Source: JBGTFE01 sp036403235 (GTDB lineage: Bacteria > Acidobacteriota > Blastocatellia > Pyrinomonadales > Pyrinomonadaceae). Taken from it: a DNA stretch of 11,947 nt. Location of the stretch: the NCBI GenBank assembly GCA_036403235.1, contig DASWRI010000034.1, positions 1 through 11,947 of the forward strand, read 5' to 3'. Positions 1-6,794 of this stretch are shown in pieces (within the stretch, counting starts at the first letter, position 1; every line of letters begins with the position of its first letter). The position numbers were made by a program, and so were the translations under genes. The notes beneath the pieces were generated by a model. That model was not told the origin of the DNA and searched no databases. It saw nothing but the letters and a program-made list of their open reading frames with translations.

Positions 1-23
1 CGAGATGGATTAAATCCATCTCG
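1..23 (-). terminator. Hairpin downstream of the coiled-coil gene, possible terminator cut by the window edge
   Basis: CGAGATGGAT (1-10) and ATCCATCTCG (14-23) are perfect inverted repeats around the 3-base loop TAA, giving a 10-bp stem 31 bases past the stop codon of the minus-strand gene ending at 55. The position suits a transcription terminator. Any T tract for the minus strand would lie left of base 1, so it cannot be seen. Read on the plus strand the stem is followed only by GCGCCTTTTC, which is a weak tail. It could equally be part of a longer repeat continuing outside the window. Confidence 0.4.
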
Positions 24-54
24 CGCCTTTTCACAATTTCATTTATAAAAATGC

Positions 55-768
55 TTACTTGTCTTCTTTATCGGCCAGCGCGTCGTCGATGTCTTTTTCG
101 AGCTTCGCGCGAAGTTTCTCGACCAGCGCGTCGGCTCTGACGACGTTTGTGTCCAGAGAAGCGCGGCTCGTTTCGATTTGTGCCGAGAGACTTTCGAGAT
201 TTCGTTTTTCGCTTTCGAGCGATTTCTGGCGCGCTTCGCGAACCTGCTCGGGTCGCAAAGAACCGGCGAAAGCGGCGTAGCGCTCAATCATCGCAGGCTC
301 TAAATCGTAATTGATTTGGTCGACGCGAACTTGAATCGAGTTTTGTTTTTCAATCAAGTCGAAAAGCTGTTTGCGGAGACTGTCGGCGCGTTGCTCGGCA
401 CGCGTCAGAATGTCGAGATTCAAAAGCAGGCGTTTCTGTTTTTCGTCGTATTCGTTTTTGCTGGTCGATTCGAGCGCGCGGATTCTCGTATTTAAATCTT
501 CCAGACTCGAGCTGACTTTTTCCGTTTCGGATTGCGTGTCGTCCGTTTCGGCGGGCTGCGTTTCGGTTACGACAACCTGATTTTCATTCGGATACTGGTC
601 GGCGCGGCTGATGACCTGCGGAATCGTCTGCGGAATGGGCGTCGCCATGACGACCGGATTTGTCGTTTTCTTTTTCTTTTTCGAAGTTTGCGCATCAATC
701 GCGGACGCGCCAATAAATACGCCGAATAAAATAAAAAACGCGCTGAATAAAACGATTTTCGCTTTCAT
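55..768 (-). CDS. Exported coiled-coil protein of unknown function
   Basis: This 237-residue protein matches no family I can name. Residues 1-26 form a good Sec signal peptide: a KAK n-region, a hydrophobic core at about 5-20, and likely cleavage after ASA (23) or IDA (26). A lysine run (30-34) and a Pro/Thr/Gln-rich, acidic stretch to about residue 85 follow. From about 88 to 235 the sequence is almost all charged alpha-helix with heptad-like Leu/Ile spacing, so it should be a coiled coil in the periplasm or envelope. The ATG at 768 is chosen because GGAAAG lies about 8 bases upstream and it begins the signal peptide; an upstream in-frame extension to 858 would bury the signal and overlap the neighbouring gene. 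It starts 4 bases after the stop of the 90-residue gene, so the two are probably cotranscribed. Coiled coils resemble one another regardless of ancestry, so no function is claimed. Confidence 0.85.
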   Translation of the reverse strand: MKAKIVLFSAFFILFGVFIGASAIDAQTSKKKKKTTNPVVMATPIPQTIPQVISRADQYPNENQVVVTETQPAETDDTQSETEKVSSSLEDLNTRIRALESTSKNEYDEKQKRLLLNLDILTRAEQRADSLRKQLFDLIEKQNSIQVRVDQINYDLEPAMIERYAAFAGSLRPEQVREARQKSLESEKRNLESLSAQIETSRASLDTNVVRADALVEKLRAKLEKDIDDALADKEDK

Positions 769-772
769 AAAC

Positions 773-1045
773 TTACTTTCCTTTTTTGTTTGAAACGTCT
801 TTGTCAGGAAAAAAATCTCCGGTAAAAAATTCGATGGCGTTTTTGCCGAAGCCGACAAACGGAATCGCGTCGATTCCCGAATTCAAAACGCCTTTGACGA
901 CGCCTTTTCGCTTGATGTCATAGCCGACGAGCCCGATGGACATGGCCGTCCCGACATACGGAATCGATTTTGCAATTCGCTTCGTCAAAGCCCAGCCGCC
1001 GACTTCGGCCGCTTTTCGTTTCAAAGTCTTTTTGTCTTTTGCCAT
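773..1045 (-). CDS. Small Gly/hydrophobic protein with two IP(Y/F)VG motifs, unknown function
   Basis: This is a 90-residue basic protein I do not recognise. The N-terminus is rich in lysine (residues 3-11). Two similar hydrophobic segments follow: SIPYVGTAMSIG at 28-39 and AIPFVGFGKNAIEFF at 60-74, separated by a basic stretch (KRKGVVKG, 45-52). There is no signal peptide. The segments are short and Gly-rich, so they may be amphipathic or membrane-associating. The ATG at 1045 is preferred over an in-frame TTG at 1063: it has GGGAAAA just upstream, and the best promoter candidate places the transcript start around 1065, too close to the TTG for a ribosome site. It is the first gene of a two-gene unit with the coiled-coil gene 4 bases downstream. 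The paired IPxVG motifs recall hydrophobic segments of some secreted toxins and scaffold proteins, but that likeness is too loose to use. Confidence 0.75.
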   Translation of the reverse strand: MAKDKKTLKRKAAEVGGWALTKRIAKSIPYVGTAMSIGLVGYDIKRKGVVKGVLNSGIDAIPFVGFGKNAIEFFTGDFFPDKDVSNKKGK

Positions 1046-1071
1046 AATTTTCCCGTTTTCCAAACAGCTAT

Positions 1072-1099
1072 ATTTTAACTTGCCTTATTCAGATGACAA
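1072..1099 (-). promoter_or_regulatory. Candidate sigma70-type promoter for the two-gene minus-strand unit
   Basis: Read on the minus strand, TTGTCA (1094-1099) and TAAAAT (1072-1077) are separated by 16 bases and match the -35 and -10 consensus in 5 and 4 to 5 positions. The predicted start near 1065 gives a leader of about 20 bases before the ATG at 1045. The gap is AT-rich and short, so chance matches are possible. A weaker plus-strand pair for the divergent ABC gene, TTGCCT (1080-1085) with CATACT (1103-1108), overlaps it. Confidence 0.4.
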
Positions 1100-1157
1100 A
1101 AGCATACTTTATTTTGCACGCAAATTTAACTCGAAAGTTCCAAAACTGCGAAAAATT

Positions 1158-2132
1158 ATGTCTCTGAAAGTTTCAAATCTTTCAAAAAAGTACGACGATA
1201 AGTGGATTTTGAAAGATGTTTCGTTCGAAGCGCGTCCGGGCCAAGTGACCGGAGTTTTCGGCGCTACGAGCGCGGGAAAAACGACTTTGATACGCATTTT
1301 GTCGGGCAAGGAAAATTGCAGCGGCGGCGAAATTTTTGAGGACGCGCGCGACGTGTCCAGTCTTTCCTGCGAAGAACGCGGTTTTCACCTGCCGAATTTA
1401 AAAAACGATTCGTTCTGGAAAAGCCTGTTCAAAACCAATAACAAGAGCGAGCTTTCCGACGGCGACGGGCAGATTCTCGCCCTCGAACAATCCCTCAATG
1501 AAGCCGAAGGCATTTTGCTGCTCGACGACACTTTTTGCTTTATGGACAGGCAGAAACGCGATATTTATTTTGCGCGCCTGCGCGAGGTGACGAAAGAAAA
1601 AAATCTGACCGTGATTTTTGCGACCAACGATTTCGAAGAAGTTTTCGCCGCCTGCGATGCGGTTGCGATTCTGGCAAAAGGCGAGATTCAACAGACGGGC
1701 GCGCCGCGCGAAATTTACGAAAACCCTGCAAACGCGCGAATTGCAGACATTACCGGGAAAAACAATTTAATCATCGCCCGCCGGCTGACTTCGAACAAAG
1801 CCGAGCTTCCCGAATTTCAAACTCTCGTCGGCGAGCATCATTTGTTCACCGCCAGAACCGAAAAACATTCGCTCGGCGCGCTCACGCAAAACGTCTGTCT
1901 GGCCATTCGTCCCGAACATATTTCCATCTCGTTCGGCGCGTCTTTTCCCGAAGATAATTTATTAAAAGCGACTATCGCCGGGATAAATTACAAAGGCGCG
2001 ACGACCTTGATAAAACTCGACGCGGACGGCCTGTTTCTCGAAGCTCTGGTCTTGCGTCTCGTCGGTCTCAATCTCGGCGACGAATGCATGGTCGGCCTGC
2101 CGCCCGACAGAGTTCTCGTTCTTAAAGATTAA
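1158..2132 (+). CDS. Degenerate ABC ATPase of the MalK/PotA (TOBE-containing) type, orphan
   Basis: A 324-residue protein with the architecture of an importer ATPase: nucleotide-binding domain (about 1-230) and C-terminal TOBE/OB-like regulatory domain (about 240-324, with IRPEHI at 250-255 as in MalK and PotA). Walker A is intact (GATSAGKT, 35-42). Other motifs are altered: the signature is LSDGD (99-103) instead of LSGGQ, Walker B ends LLLDDT with D124 where the catalytic Glu is expected, and the switch position is N157 instead of His. About 35 residues are missing between Walker A and the signature, covering the Q-loop and much of the helical subdomain, whereas later spacings match MalK exactly. 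The ATG at 1158 starts right before the conserved LKVSNLSKKY strand; an extension to 936 would antisense-overlap the divergent gene. No clear Shine-Dalgarno is visible. No permease or binding-protein gene is nearby, so the substrate is unknown. It may bind ATP without efficient hydrolysis, and a regulatory role is possible. Confidence 0.88.
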   Translation: MSLKVSNLSKKYDDKWILKDVSFEARPGQVTGVFGATSAGKTTLIRILSGKENCSGGEIFEDARDVSSLSCEERGFHLPNLKNDSFWKSLFKTNNKSELSDGDGQILALEQSLNEAEGILLLDDTFCFMDRQKRDIYFARLREVTKEKNLTVIFATNDFEEVFAACDAVAILAKGEIQQTGAPREIYENPANARIADITGKNNLIIARRLTSNKAELPEFQTLVGEHHLFTARTEKHSLGALTQNVCLAIRPEHISISFGASFPEDNLLKATIAGINYKGATTLIKLDADGLFLEALVLRLVGLNLGDECMVGLPPDRVLVLKD

Positions 2133-2185
2133 TTTATCTTTGTGAGAATTAAGTTTAGACAACGCAAAATTAAATTCCGTTAAAG

Positions 2186-2261
2186 GTGAATCAAATTTCG
2201 TCGTTATGAAATCAAATATCGTTGAAGCTGAATTCGATTCAGCTTCAACGATATTTGATTT
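2186..2261. repeat. Heptad-periodic tract ending in a perfect 25-bp inverted repeat
   Basis: Positions 2209-2233 and 2237-2261 are exact reverse complements, 25 bp on each side of a 3-base loop (TCG). The left arm also repeats an upstream block: AATCAAATTTCGTCG at 2189 reappears as AATCAAATATCGTTG at 2210, 21 bases later (three units of 7), with two mismatches. On the plus strand the right arm reads as 7-base units beginning GATTCAG (2236), CTTCAAC, GATATTT and GATTTAA. It lies between two convergent genes (stops at 2132 and 2275), where a bidirectional terminator would fit, but there is no proper T tract and the stem is AU-rich at its ends. It could instead be a dispersed repeat or a small mobile-element relic. 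Confidence 0.75.
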
Positions 2262-2274
2262 AACTAACTCTGAA

Positions 2275-3825
2275 TTAAATATTCGGAACTAAAATTACCT
2301 GAATGCGGCGGTTTTTGGCGCGATTGGCGTTGGTTGTGTTCGGCGCAACCGGCAAAGTCGCCCCCAGGCCTTTTGTCTCGATACGTTCCTGCGTGACGCC
2401 GTAAGAGATGAATTTTTCGGCCAGAGCGTCGGCGCGCGTCTGCGTTAAAGTCTGCAGCTCATCGGCCGTTCCCTTGTCGTCGGTGTGCGATTCGACGATG
2501 ATTTTATAATCGGTATTGCTTGCCAGAACGCCGCCCAAGTCGCTTAATTTGGCGTCGGCCGTCGGCGCAAACGAATTAAACCGAACGCCTAGCCAGAGAT
2601 TTTCCGGCAGCGTCAGAACGATTCCGCGCTCGTCTTTTGTCACCGTTCCGAAACGCTTCAAAGACTGCATCAAAGTCGCCTGATTGGCCTGCAAAGTATT
2701 GATACGGTCGGATTTTTCCTGTTGTTTTTCGATGGCCTGTTTTTCGCCTTCGAGACGCGCTAATTTGACGCGCGCGTCTTCGGCGTCGGCTTTTGCCTTT
2801 GAAAGCTCGTCGCGAAGCTGGGCGTTTTCGGTGCGCAAATCCTTAATTTGATTCGAAAAATTCAAAGCGTCGCGCTCGGCCAGCTCGCGGCTGCGGGTTT
2901 CGCGCGCGAGCTCGTTTTTGAGCTCGGTGATGTCATTCTGCGCGTCGGAGAATTTTTCTTCAGACTGGCGAATTTCCTCGTCCTGACGCGTTTGCTCATT
3001 GCGTTTTTCGCGCGCTTCCTTGCGAACTAAAGCCGTATCCTCGGCTTTTACAGCCGCGCTGATGGCTTTTCGCGCAGTGATATCGACTTCTTCTTCCTTG
3101 CGTCCGGCCTGCCACGCTTTTTCGGCCGATTGCGCCAGCGTTTCGGCTTCCTGAAGCTCGGCGGTCGCGTCGCGCTGCGCTCCGGCGTATCTTGCCAGCG
3201 CGACGGCCTGTTTGGCCTGTAGAATGGTCGAAGGCGTTTTTGAATAATCGAGGTCGGCAATGACGGGCGTGCGCGCGTCGTTAAAATAATCCGACGAGTT
3301 TCCGAAATACTGAATCGCCTGCGTCGTCGCCAGAGTTCGGCCGCTGACGGCATACGGATTCAAATTTTCGAGCATAATCGCGCGGCTCGGACGTTTGACG
3401 AGAAAATGCGGCTCGGCCGTAATAATCAAGGCAAACGTCTGCAGCGGCGTCGTGACGGAAATGCTCGAATCAAATTCAAAAAAGCCGCGCCGCTTGATTT
3501 CGCCCAGGTTATCGACCTGGCCGTCGGGCGAAATCGCCCACAGAACATAAGTCGCGTAGCCCGCGCCGAGCTCGAACGGGCGCGGCATTTTTGAAACCGA
3601 AAGGTCGATTTCCGTGCCGTTTTTGCTCGTCCGTTTGATTTTCGCGATGCCTTTCATCCGCGGAAAACGCGTCGTGCCGCGAAACTGCAGATTGACGACC
3701 TCGTCGAGCGGATACGTGACGGCGGTCGTCTGGCGCGCGATATCGACCTGCGCAAAGCTTGAAATTGTCAGTAAAAACAAAAGAGAAAACAGGGGTATGA
3801 TATTTATTGCATTAAATTTTTTCAT
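2275..3825 (-). CDS. OmpA-domain envelope protein with beta-rich N-terminus and coiled-coil middle
   Basis: A 516-residue exported protein. Signal peptide 1-26 (MKKFN n-region, hydrophobic core 9-23, cleavage after SFA or FAQ). Residues 27-155 look beta-rich and carry a VLWAISPDG segment at 94-102. Residues 200-270 (Ala-rich, AGAQRDATAELQEAE) resemble DUF4398, and 270-385 form a long charged coiled coil. The C-terminus (410-516) is an OmpA/MotB-type peptidoglycan-binding domain: SHTDDKG (446-452), TRADALAEKFISYGV, ETKGLGATLPVAPN and NRAKNRRIQV. D449 and R464 lie 15 apart, as do the diaminopimelate-binding Asp and Arg of characterised OmpA domains. There is no obvious N-terminal OmpA beta barrel, so it probably anchors something to peptidoglycan rather than forming a porin. 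The ATG at 3825 follows GGAG by 7 bases; an upstream TTG at 3843 is rejected. The DUF4398 assignment is tentative. Confidence 0.92.
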   Translation of the reverse strand: MKKFNAINIIPLFSLLFLLTISSFAQVDIARQTTAVTYPLDEVVNLQFRGTTRFPRMKGIAKIKRTSKNGTEIDLSVSKMPRPFELGAGYATYVLWAISPDGQVDNLGEIKRRGFFEFDSSISVTTPLQTFALIITAEPHFLVKRPSRAIMLENLNPYAVSGRTLATTQAIQYFGNSSDYFNDARTPVIADLDYSKTPSTILQAKQAVALARYAGAQRDATAELQEAETLAQSAEKAWQAGRKEEEVDITARKAISAAVKAEDTALVRKEAREKRNEQTRQDEEIRQSEEKFSDAQNDITELKNELARETRSRELAERDALNFSNQIKDLRTENAQLRDELSKAKADAEDARVKLARLEGEKQAIEKQQEKSDRINTLQANQATLMQSLKRFGTVTKDERGIVLTLPENLWLGVRFNSFAPTADAKLSDLGGVLASNTDYKIIVESHTDDKGTADELQTLTQTRADALAEKFISYGVTQERIETKGLGATLPVAPNTTNANRAKNRRIQVILVPNI

Positions 3826-3887
3826 TTTTTTCTCCGAAACCAAGTGTAGTCATTCAGAAAGATGCCATAATTTATTCGAGCGTTGCA

Positions 3888-3916
3888 AATATGATAAGCC
3901 CGATGTTACAAGTCAA
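3888..3916 (-). promoter_or_regulatory. Candidate promoter for the OmpA-domain gene
   Basis: On the minus strand TTGACT (3911-3916) and CATATT (3888-3893) are 17 bases apart, a 5 of 6 and 4 of 6 match to the -35 and -10 consensus. The implied leader is about 56 bases. The -35 box sits inside the left arm of the heptad inverted repeat, so that repeat could influence expression. Two further TTGACT copies occur upstream because the repeat units contain this sequence, which makes the choice of box uncertain. Confidence 0.35.
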
Positions 3917-3988
3917 ATGTCTCAAGTCAAGTCAATTTTATATTGAAATCCGCGACTTGCGACATTGGACTTGAGACTTGCGACAAAG
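3908..3988. repeat. Heptad-periodic imperfect inverted repeat in a divergent promoter region
   Basis: The right side (3954-3988) is five consecutive 7-base units all starting GAC: GACTTGC at 3954 and 3975, GACATTG at 3961, GACTTGA at 3968, GACAAAG at 3982. The left side (3908-3928) is three units in inverted orientation, all ending GTC. Arms 3909-3928 and 3954-3973 pair at 18 of 20 positions around a 25-base loop. The tract lies between the divergently transcribed OmpA-domain gene and the ABC exporter and overlaps the candidate -35 boxes of both. It resembles short tandemly repeated repetitive sequences described in cyanobacteria, but I cannot say it belongs to that class. Confidence 0.75.
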
Positions 3989-3994
3989 TATATT
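3965..3994 (+). promoter_or_regulatory. Weak candidate promoter for the ABC exporter and perhaps the yicC cluster
   Basis: TTGGAC (3965-3970) and TATATT (3989-3994) are 18 bases apart on the plus strand. The start would fall near 4001, giving a leader of about 11 bases before the ATG at 4012. The -10 box is good and the -35 is mediocre and embedded in the heptad tract. No strong Shine-Dalgarno follows, so translation may begin with a short or unstructured leader. Confidence 0.25.
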
Positions 3995-4011
3995 CAAGTT
4001 TTTACTTCGGA

Positions 4012-5817
4012 ATGAAAGATTTCAAAAGACTTCTCAAATATCTTCGCCCGCACCTTTTGATTTTCGTGCTGGCGTTTATCGCGATGATTCTCGGCGCTCT
4101 CTTTGAAAGCGCTATCGGTGCGCTGATTGTGCCGATTTTCGACAACGCATTCAGCGGAAAAGGACAAAATTCGGCGACGCTCTACGGTCTGCAAAGAATC
4201 ATTCCCGACAACGATTGGTATCAGGCCTGGATTGTCATCGCTTCGCTTTTGCTTTCCTTTACCGTTTTAAAAGGCATCGCCGAATTTTTTTCGTCTTACC
4301 TGATGGCAAAAATCGGGCAGTCCGCCGTTTTGCAGTTGAGACAGGAGCTTTACGAGCATCTGCTCAAACAATCGACGAATTTTTTTGAACGTCACCGGAC
4401 GAATTATCTCGTTTCGCGGCTGGTCGTCAGCTGTTCGGCCATCGAATATTCGGTGGCGGGAAACTTACGCGACTTTTTGCGCGAAGGGTTTGCGCTCATC
4501 GTTTTCCTCTCGGCGGCTTTTTACTACAACTGGCGCTTGATGCTCGGCGCAATGGTCATCGCCCCGATTATCGGCGTTTTGACTTCGAAATTCAGCAAAT
4601 CGCTCAGAAAGCTCTCGGAAATTTCATTTGAAGGCAACAAGCTTTTATCGGACACGGCGCAGGAGACGCTTTCGAACCATACAATCGTCAAGGCATACAC
4701 GGCCGAACAGCGCGAAAAGACGCGTTTTACAAAAGTCGCGCAGATAATTGCGCGCGCCAACCTGCGTTCGGGCAAAATCGCCGCCACTTCGCCGCCGGTT
4801 ATCGAAACAATCGGTGTCGTCGTCATTATAATTTTATTTTATTTCGGCCTGCGCGAGATAAATACGGGACGAATGGAAGCCGCCCAGTTTTTCACGTTTC
4901 TATTCTTTTTGTTTCGCAGCTACGAACCGATGCGTAAAATTTCGCGCCAGCACAACGAAATCACAAGAGCGTTTGCCGCCGCGCAGGACGTCTGGGACGT
5001 TCTCGACGAAAAAGCTTCGCTGCCGGATAAGCCCGACGCCGTCCGTTTAAATCCTTTGCAGGAAAAAATCGAGTTTAGAAACGTTTCGTTTACATATCAG
5101 ACCGAATCGAAAATCGTTATCAGAAACTTGAATTTGTCGATTCCAAAGGGAGCGATGGTCGCGCTCGTCGGCGAAAGCGGCGGCGGAAAATCGAGTTTGA
5201 TAAAATTAGTTCAGAGGCTTTATGACCCGTCGGAAGGCGCGATTTTCTGGGACGATACGAATTTGCGCGACGCTCAGATTTTGAGCTTGAAAAAACAAAT
5301 CGCGCTCGTCACGCAGGAAACGGTTCTTTTTAACGACACGGTTCGCTATAACATTTCATACGGAAAGCCCGACGCGACCGACGAGGAGCTCACCGAAGCG
5401 GCGCGCGTCGCTTATGCCGACGATTTTATCCGCGAGCTGCCCGAAGGCTACGACACGATTGTCGGCGAGCGCGGGATTTTTCTCTCCGGCGGTCAGCGCC
5501 AGCGCATCGCGATTGCGCGCGCCGTTCTGGTCAACGCTCCGGTTTTGATTCTGGACGAAGCGACCTCGGCACTCGACGCCGAAAGCGAGCGGCTGGTGCA
5601 AAAAGCTCTGGCGAATCTTATGCAGAATAAAACTTCGATTGTCATCGCGCACCGTCTTTCGACCGTCCGCCGCGCCGACAAAATCGTCGTTATGGAGCGC
5701 GGCAAAATCATCGAAACCGGAACGCACAAAGAGCTTCTGGCAAAAGGCGGAACATATAAGCGCCTATACGAGCTGCAATTCGCCGAGGAAGAAGATTTGG
5801 TAACAATCGAGCAATAG
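4012..5817 (+). CDS. ABC exporter, transmembrane-ATPase half transporter (MsbA/ABCB-like)
   Basis: A 601-residue fused half-transporter that should work as a homodimer in the inner membrane. The transmembrane domain covers about 1-330, with hydrophobic helices near 14-42, 72-90, 155-192 and 262-305. The nucleotide-binding domain (353-590) has every canonical motif: Walker A GESGGGKS (387-394), Q-loop Q435, signature LSGGQRQR (491-498), Walker B VLILDE (511-516), D-loop SALD and switch H547. Length and order match lipid-A/lipid or multidrug exporters of the MsbA class; the substrate cannot be read from sequence. The ATG at 4012 is chosen because the usual N-terminus (KRLLKYLRPH) begins there; an in-frame TTG at 3943 would put the heptad repeats into protein. 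yicC starts 64 bases downstream on the same strand, so readthrough is possible. Lipid A flipping is plausible given the neighbouring envelope genes but is inference. Confidence 0.95.
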   Translation: MKDFKRLLKYLRPHLLIFVLAFIAMILGALFESAIGALIVPIFDNAFSGKGQNSATLYGLQRIIPDNDWYQAWIVIASLLLSFTVLKGIAEFFSSYLMAKIGQSAVLQLRQELYEHLLKQSTNFFERHRTNYLVSRLVVSCSAIEYSVAGNLRDFLREGFALIVFLSAAFYYNWRLMLGAMVIAPIIGVLTSKFSKSLRKLSEISFEGNKLLSDTAQETLSNHTIVKAYTAEQREKTRFTKVAQIIARANLRSGKIAATSPPVIETIGVVVIIILFYFGLREINTGRMEAAQFFTFLFFLFRSYEPMRKISRQHNEITRAFAAAQDVWDVLDEKASLPDKPDAVRLNPLQEKIEFRNVSFTYQTESKIVIRNLNLSIPKGAMVALVGESGGGKSSLIKLVQRLYDPSEGAIFWDDTNLRDAQILSLKKQIALVTQETVLFNDTVRYNISYGKPDATDEELTEAARVAYADDFIRELPEGYDTIVGERGIFLSGGQRQRIAIARAVLVNAPVLILDEATSALDAESERLVQKALANLMQNKTSIVIAHRLSTVRRADKIVVMERGKIIETGTHKELLAKGGTYKRLYELQFAEEEDLVTIEQ

Positions 5818-5854
5818 GAATTTTTATTAAAACCGTGGGAAATGGACAGCAATC

Positions 5855-5875
5855 GACCACTGACAACTGACTACT
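5855..5875 (+). repeat. Short GAC-heptad tract upstream of yicC
   Basis: Three consecutive 7-base units, GACCACT (5855), GACAACT (5862) and GACTACT (5869), share GAC at the start and ACT at the end and vary only in the fourth base. They are followed directly by a run of seven T and the yicC ATG at 5882, leaving no recognisable Shine-Dalgarno. The rest of this 64-base gap shows no convincing promoter. Units have the same length and opening bases as those in the other intergenic tracts. Confidence 0.6.
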
Positions 5876-5881
5876 TTTTTT

Positions 5882-6760
5882 ATGAAATCAATGACAGGCT
5901 TTGGACGCGGGCAAGTATCGGAAGATAATTTCACCGTTTCCGTCGAGCTAAAAACAGTAAACAATCGTTTTTTAGATGTAAATTTAAGGCTTTCGCAGGA
6001 ACTTCAGTCGCTGGAAGCGGAATTAAAGCGTCTGATTTCCTCGCGGCTCGCGCGCGGGCGCGTCGACGTAAATTTGCAGTATGAGCGGACGAGCGAAATC
6101 GTCTATGAACTGAATCGCGGTTTAATTTCCGGTTATCTACACGCGCTCAAGGAGTTGCAGGACGAATTTTCTCTGACGGGCGAGCCGGATTTGAATATGA
6201 TTGCGCGCCTTCCTAACGTTTTGCAGACGAAAAAAGAAGAGCTCTGCGAAGATTTTGCCGACGCTATCAGAAGTTCGTTCGCAAATGCGCTCGACGAACT
6301 TGAAAAGATGCGCGAGACCGAAGGAAAATCCTTAAAAGACGAGCTAAGCTTCCGCCTCTCCGAAATTGAAAATCATCTGCCGAAAATCGAGTCGGAAAGC
6401 GCCAACGTGGCCGACGAATATCGCCAGCGGCTCAGCAAACGCGTTGCCGACTTTCTGGCTAAAAGCGAATCGCAAATCGAGCTCGACCAGGCGCGGCTCG
6501 CGCAGGAAGTCGCTTATCTCGCCGAAAAAAGCGACATCGCAGAAGAAATTACCAGATTAAAAGCGCACATCGAACAGTTTCGCGCGATTATGGAAGAAGA
6601 AAAGGATGTCGGCAAGCGGCTCGATTTTCTGACGCAGGAATTAAACCGCGAGGCAAATACGATTTCGTCGAAAACCAACAATTTAATCGTCAAAGAATCG
6701 GCCCTCGCGATAAAATCGGAAATCGAGAAAATCCGCGAGCAGATTCAAAACGTTGAGTAA
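5882..6760 (+). CDS. yicC: YicC family RNA-processing protein
   Basis: A 292-residue YicC protein, close to the 287 residues of the Escherichia coli one. The family is reported to act on RNA as an endoribonuclease or adaptor in RNA turnover. Hallmarks are all present: N-terminal MTGFGRG (4-10), ELKTVNNRFLDV (22-33), METxG-like MRETEG (143-148), and the DUF1732 C-terminus with EVAYLAEKSDIAEEITRLKAH (209-229), GKRLDFLTQELNREANT (244-260) and ISSKTNN. The start at 5882 matches the family N-terminus; a second ATG at 5891 would also leave MTGFGRG intact. Translation signals are weak because the preceding bases are a T run. gmk follows after 34 bases and rpoZ after that, the usual order in many bacteria, which supports both identity and cotranscription. 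Confidence 0.97.
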   Translation: MKSMTGFGRGQVSEDNFTVSVELKTVNNRFLDVNLRLSQELQSLEAELKRLISSRLARGRVDVNLQYERTSEIVYELNRGLISGYLHALKELQDEFSLTGEPDLNMIARLPNVLQTKKEELCEDFADAIRSSFANALDELEKMRETEGKSLKDELSFRLSEIENHLPKIESESANVADEYRQRLSKRVADFLAKSESQIELDQARLAQEVAYLAEKSDIAEEITRLKAHIEQFRAIMEEEKDVGKRLDFLTQELNREANTISSKTNNLIVKESALAIKSEIEKIREQIQNVE

Positions 6761-6770
6761 AAGTTGGAAG

Positions 6771-6782
6771 AGAGTTAACTCT
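6771..6782. other. 12-base perfect palindrome between yicC and gmk
   Basis: AGAGTTAACTCT is an exact palindrome sitting 10 bases after the yicC stop and 12 bases before the gmk start. It could be an operator half-site pair or a tiny hairpin, or simply chance. Nothing else in this 34-base gap stands out, and no strong ribosome site precedes gmk. Confidence 0.3.
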
Positions 6783-6794
6783 GTAACTTAAAAG

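Noticed and set aside
773..1045. Toxin, bacteriocin or immunity protein reading of the small Gly-rich protein
   Set aside because: The hydrophobic segments recall such proteins, but there is no leader, processing site, cysteine pattern or partner gene that would support it.
936..1157. Upstream extension of the ABC ATPase by 74 codons
   Set aside because: It would overlap the divergent gene at 773-1045 and does not resemble any ABC N-terminus; the family start is at 1158.
1158..2132. Pseudogene or frameshift explanation for the shortened ABC ATPase
   Set aside because: The frame is open throughout, the deletion is in frame, and later motif spacings and the C-terminal domain are intact.
3908..3988. 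CRISPR-like array
   Set aside because: Units are only 7 bases, directly abutting, with no spacers and no cas genes.
3943..4011. TTG start for the ABC exporter
   Set aside because: It would translate the heptad repeats into protein; the family N-terminus begins at the ATG at 4012.
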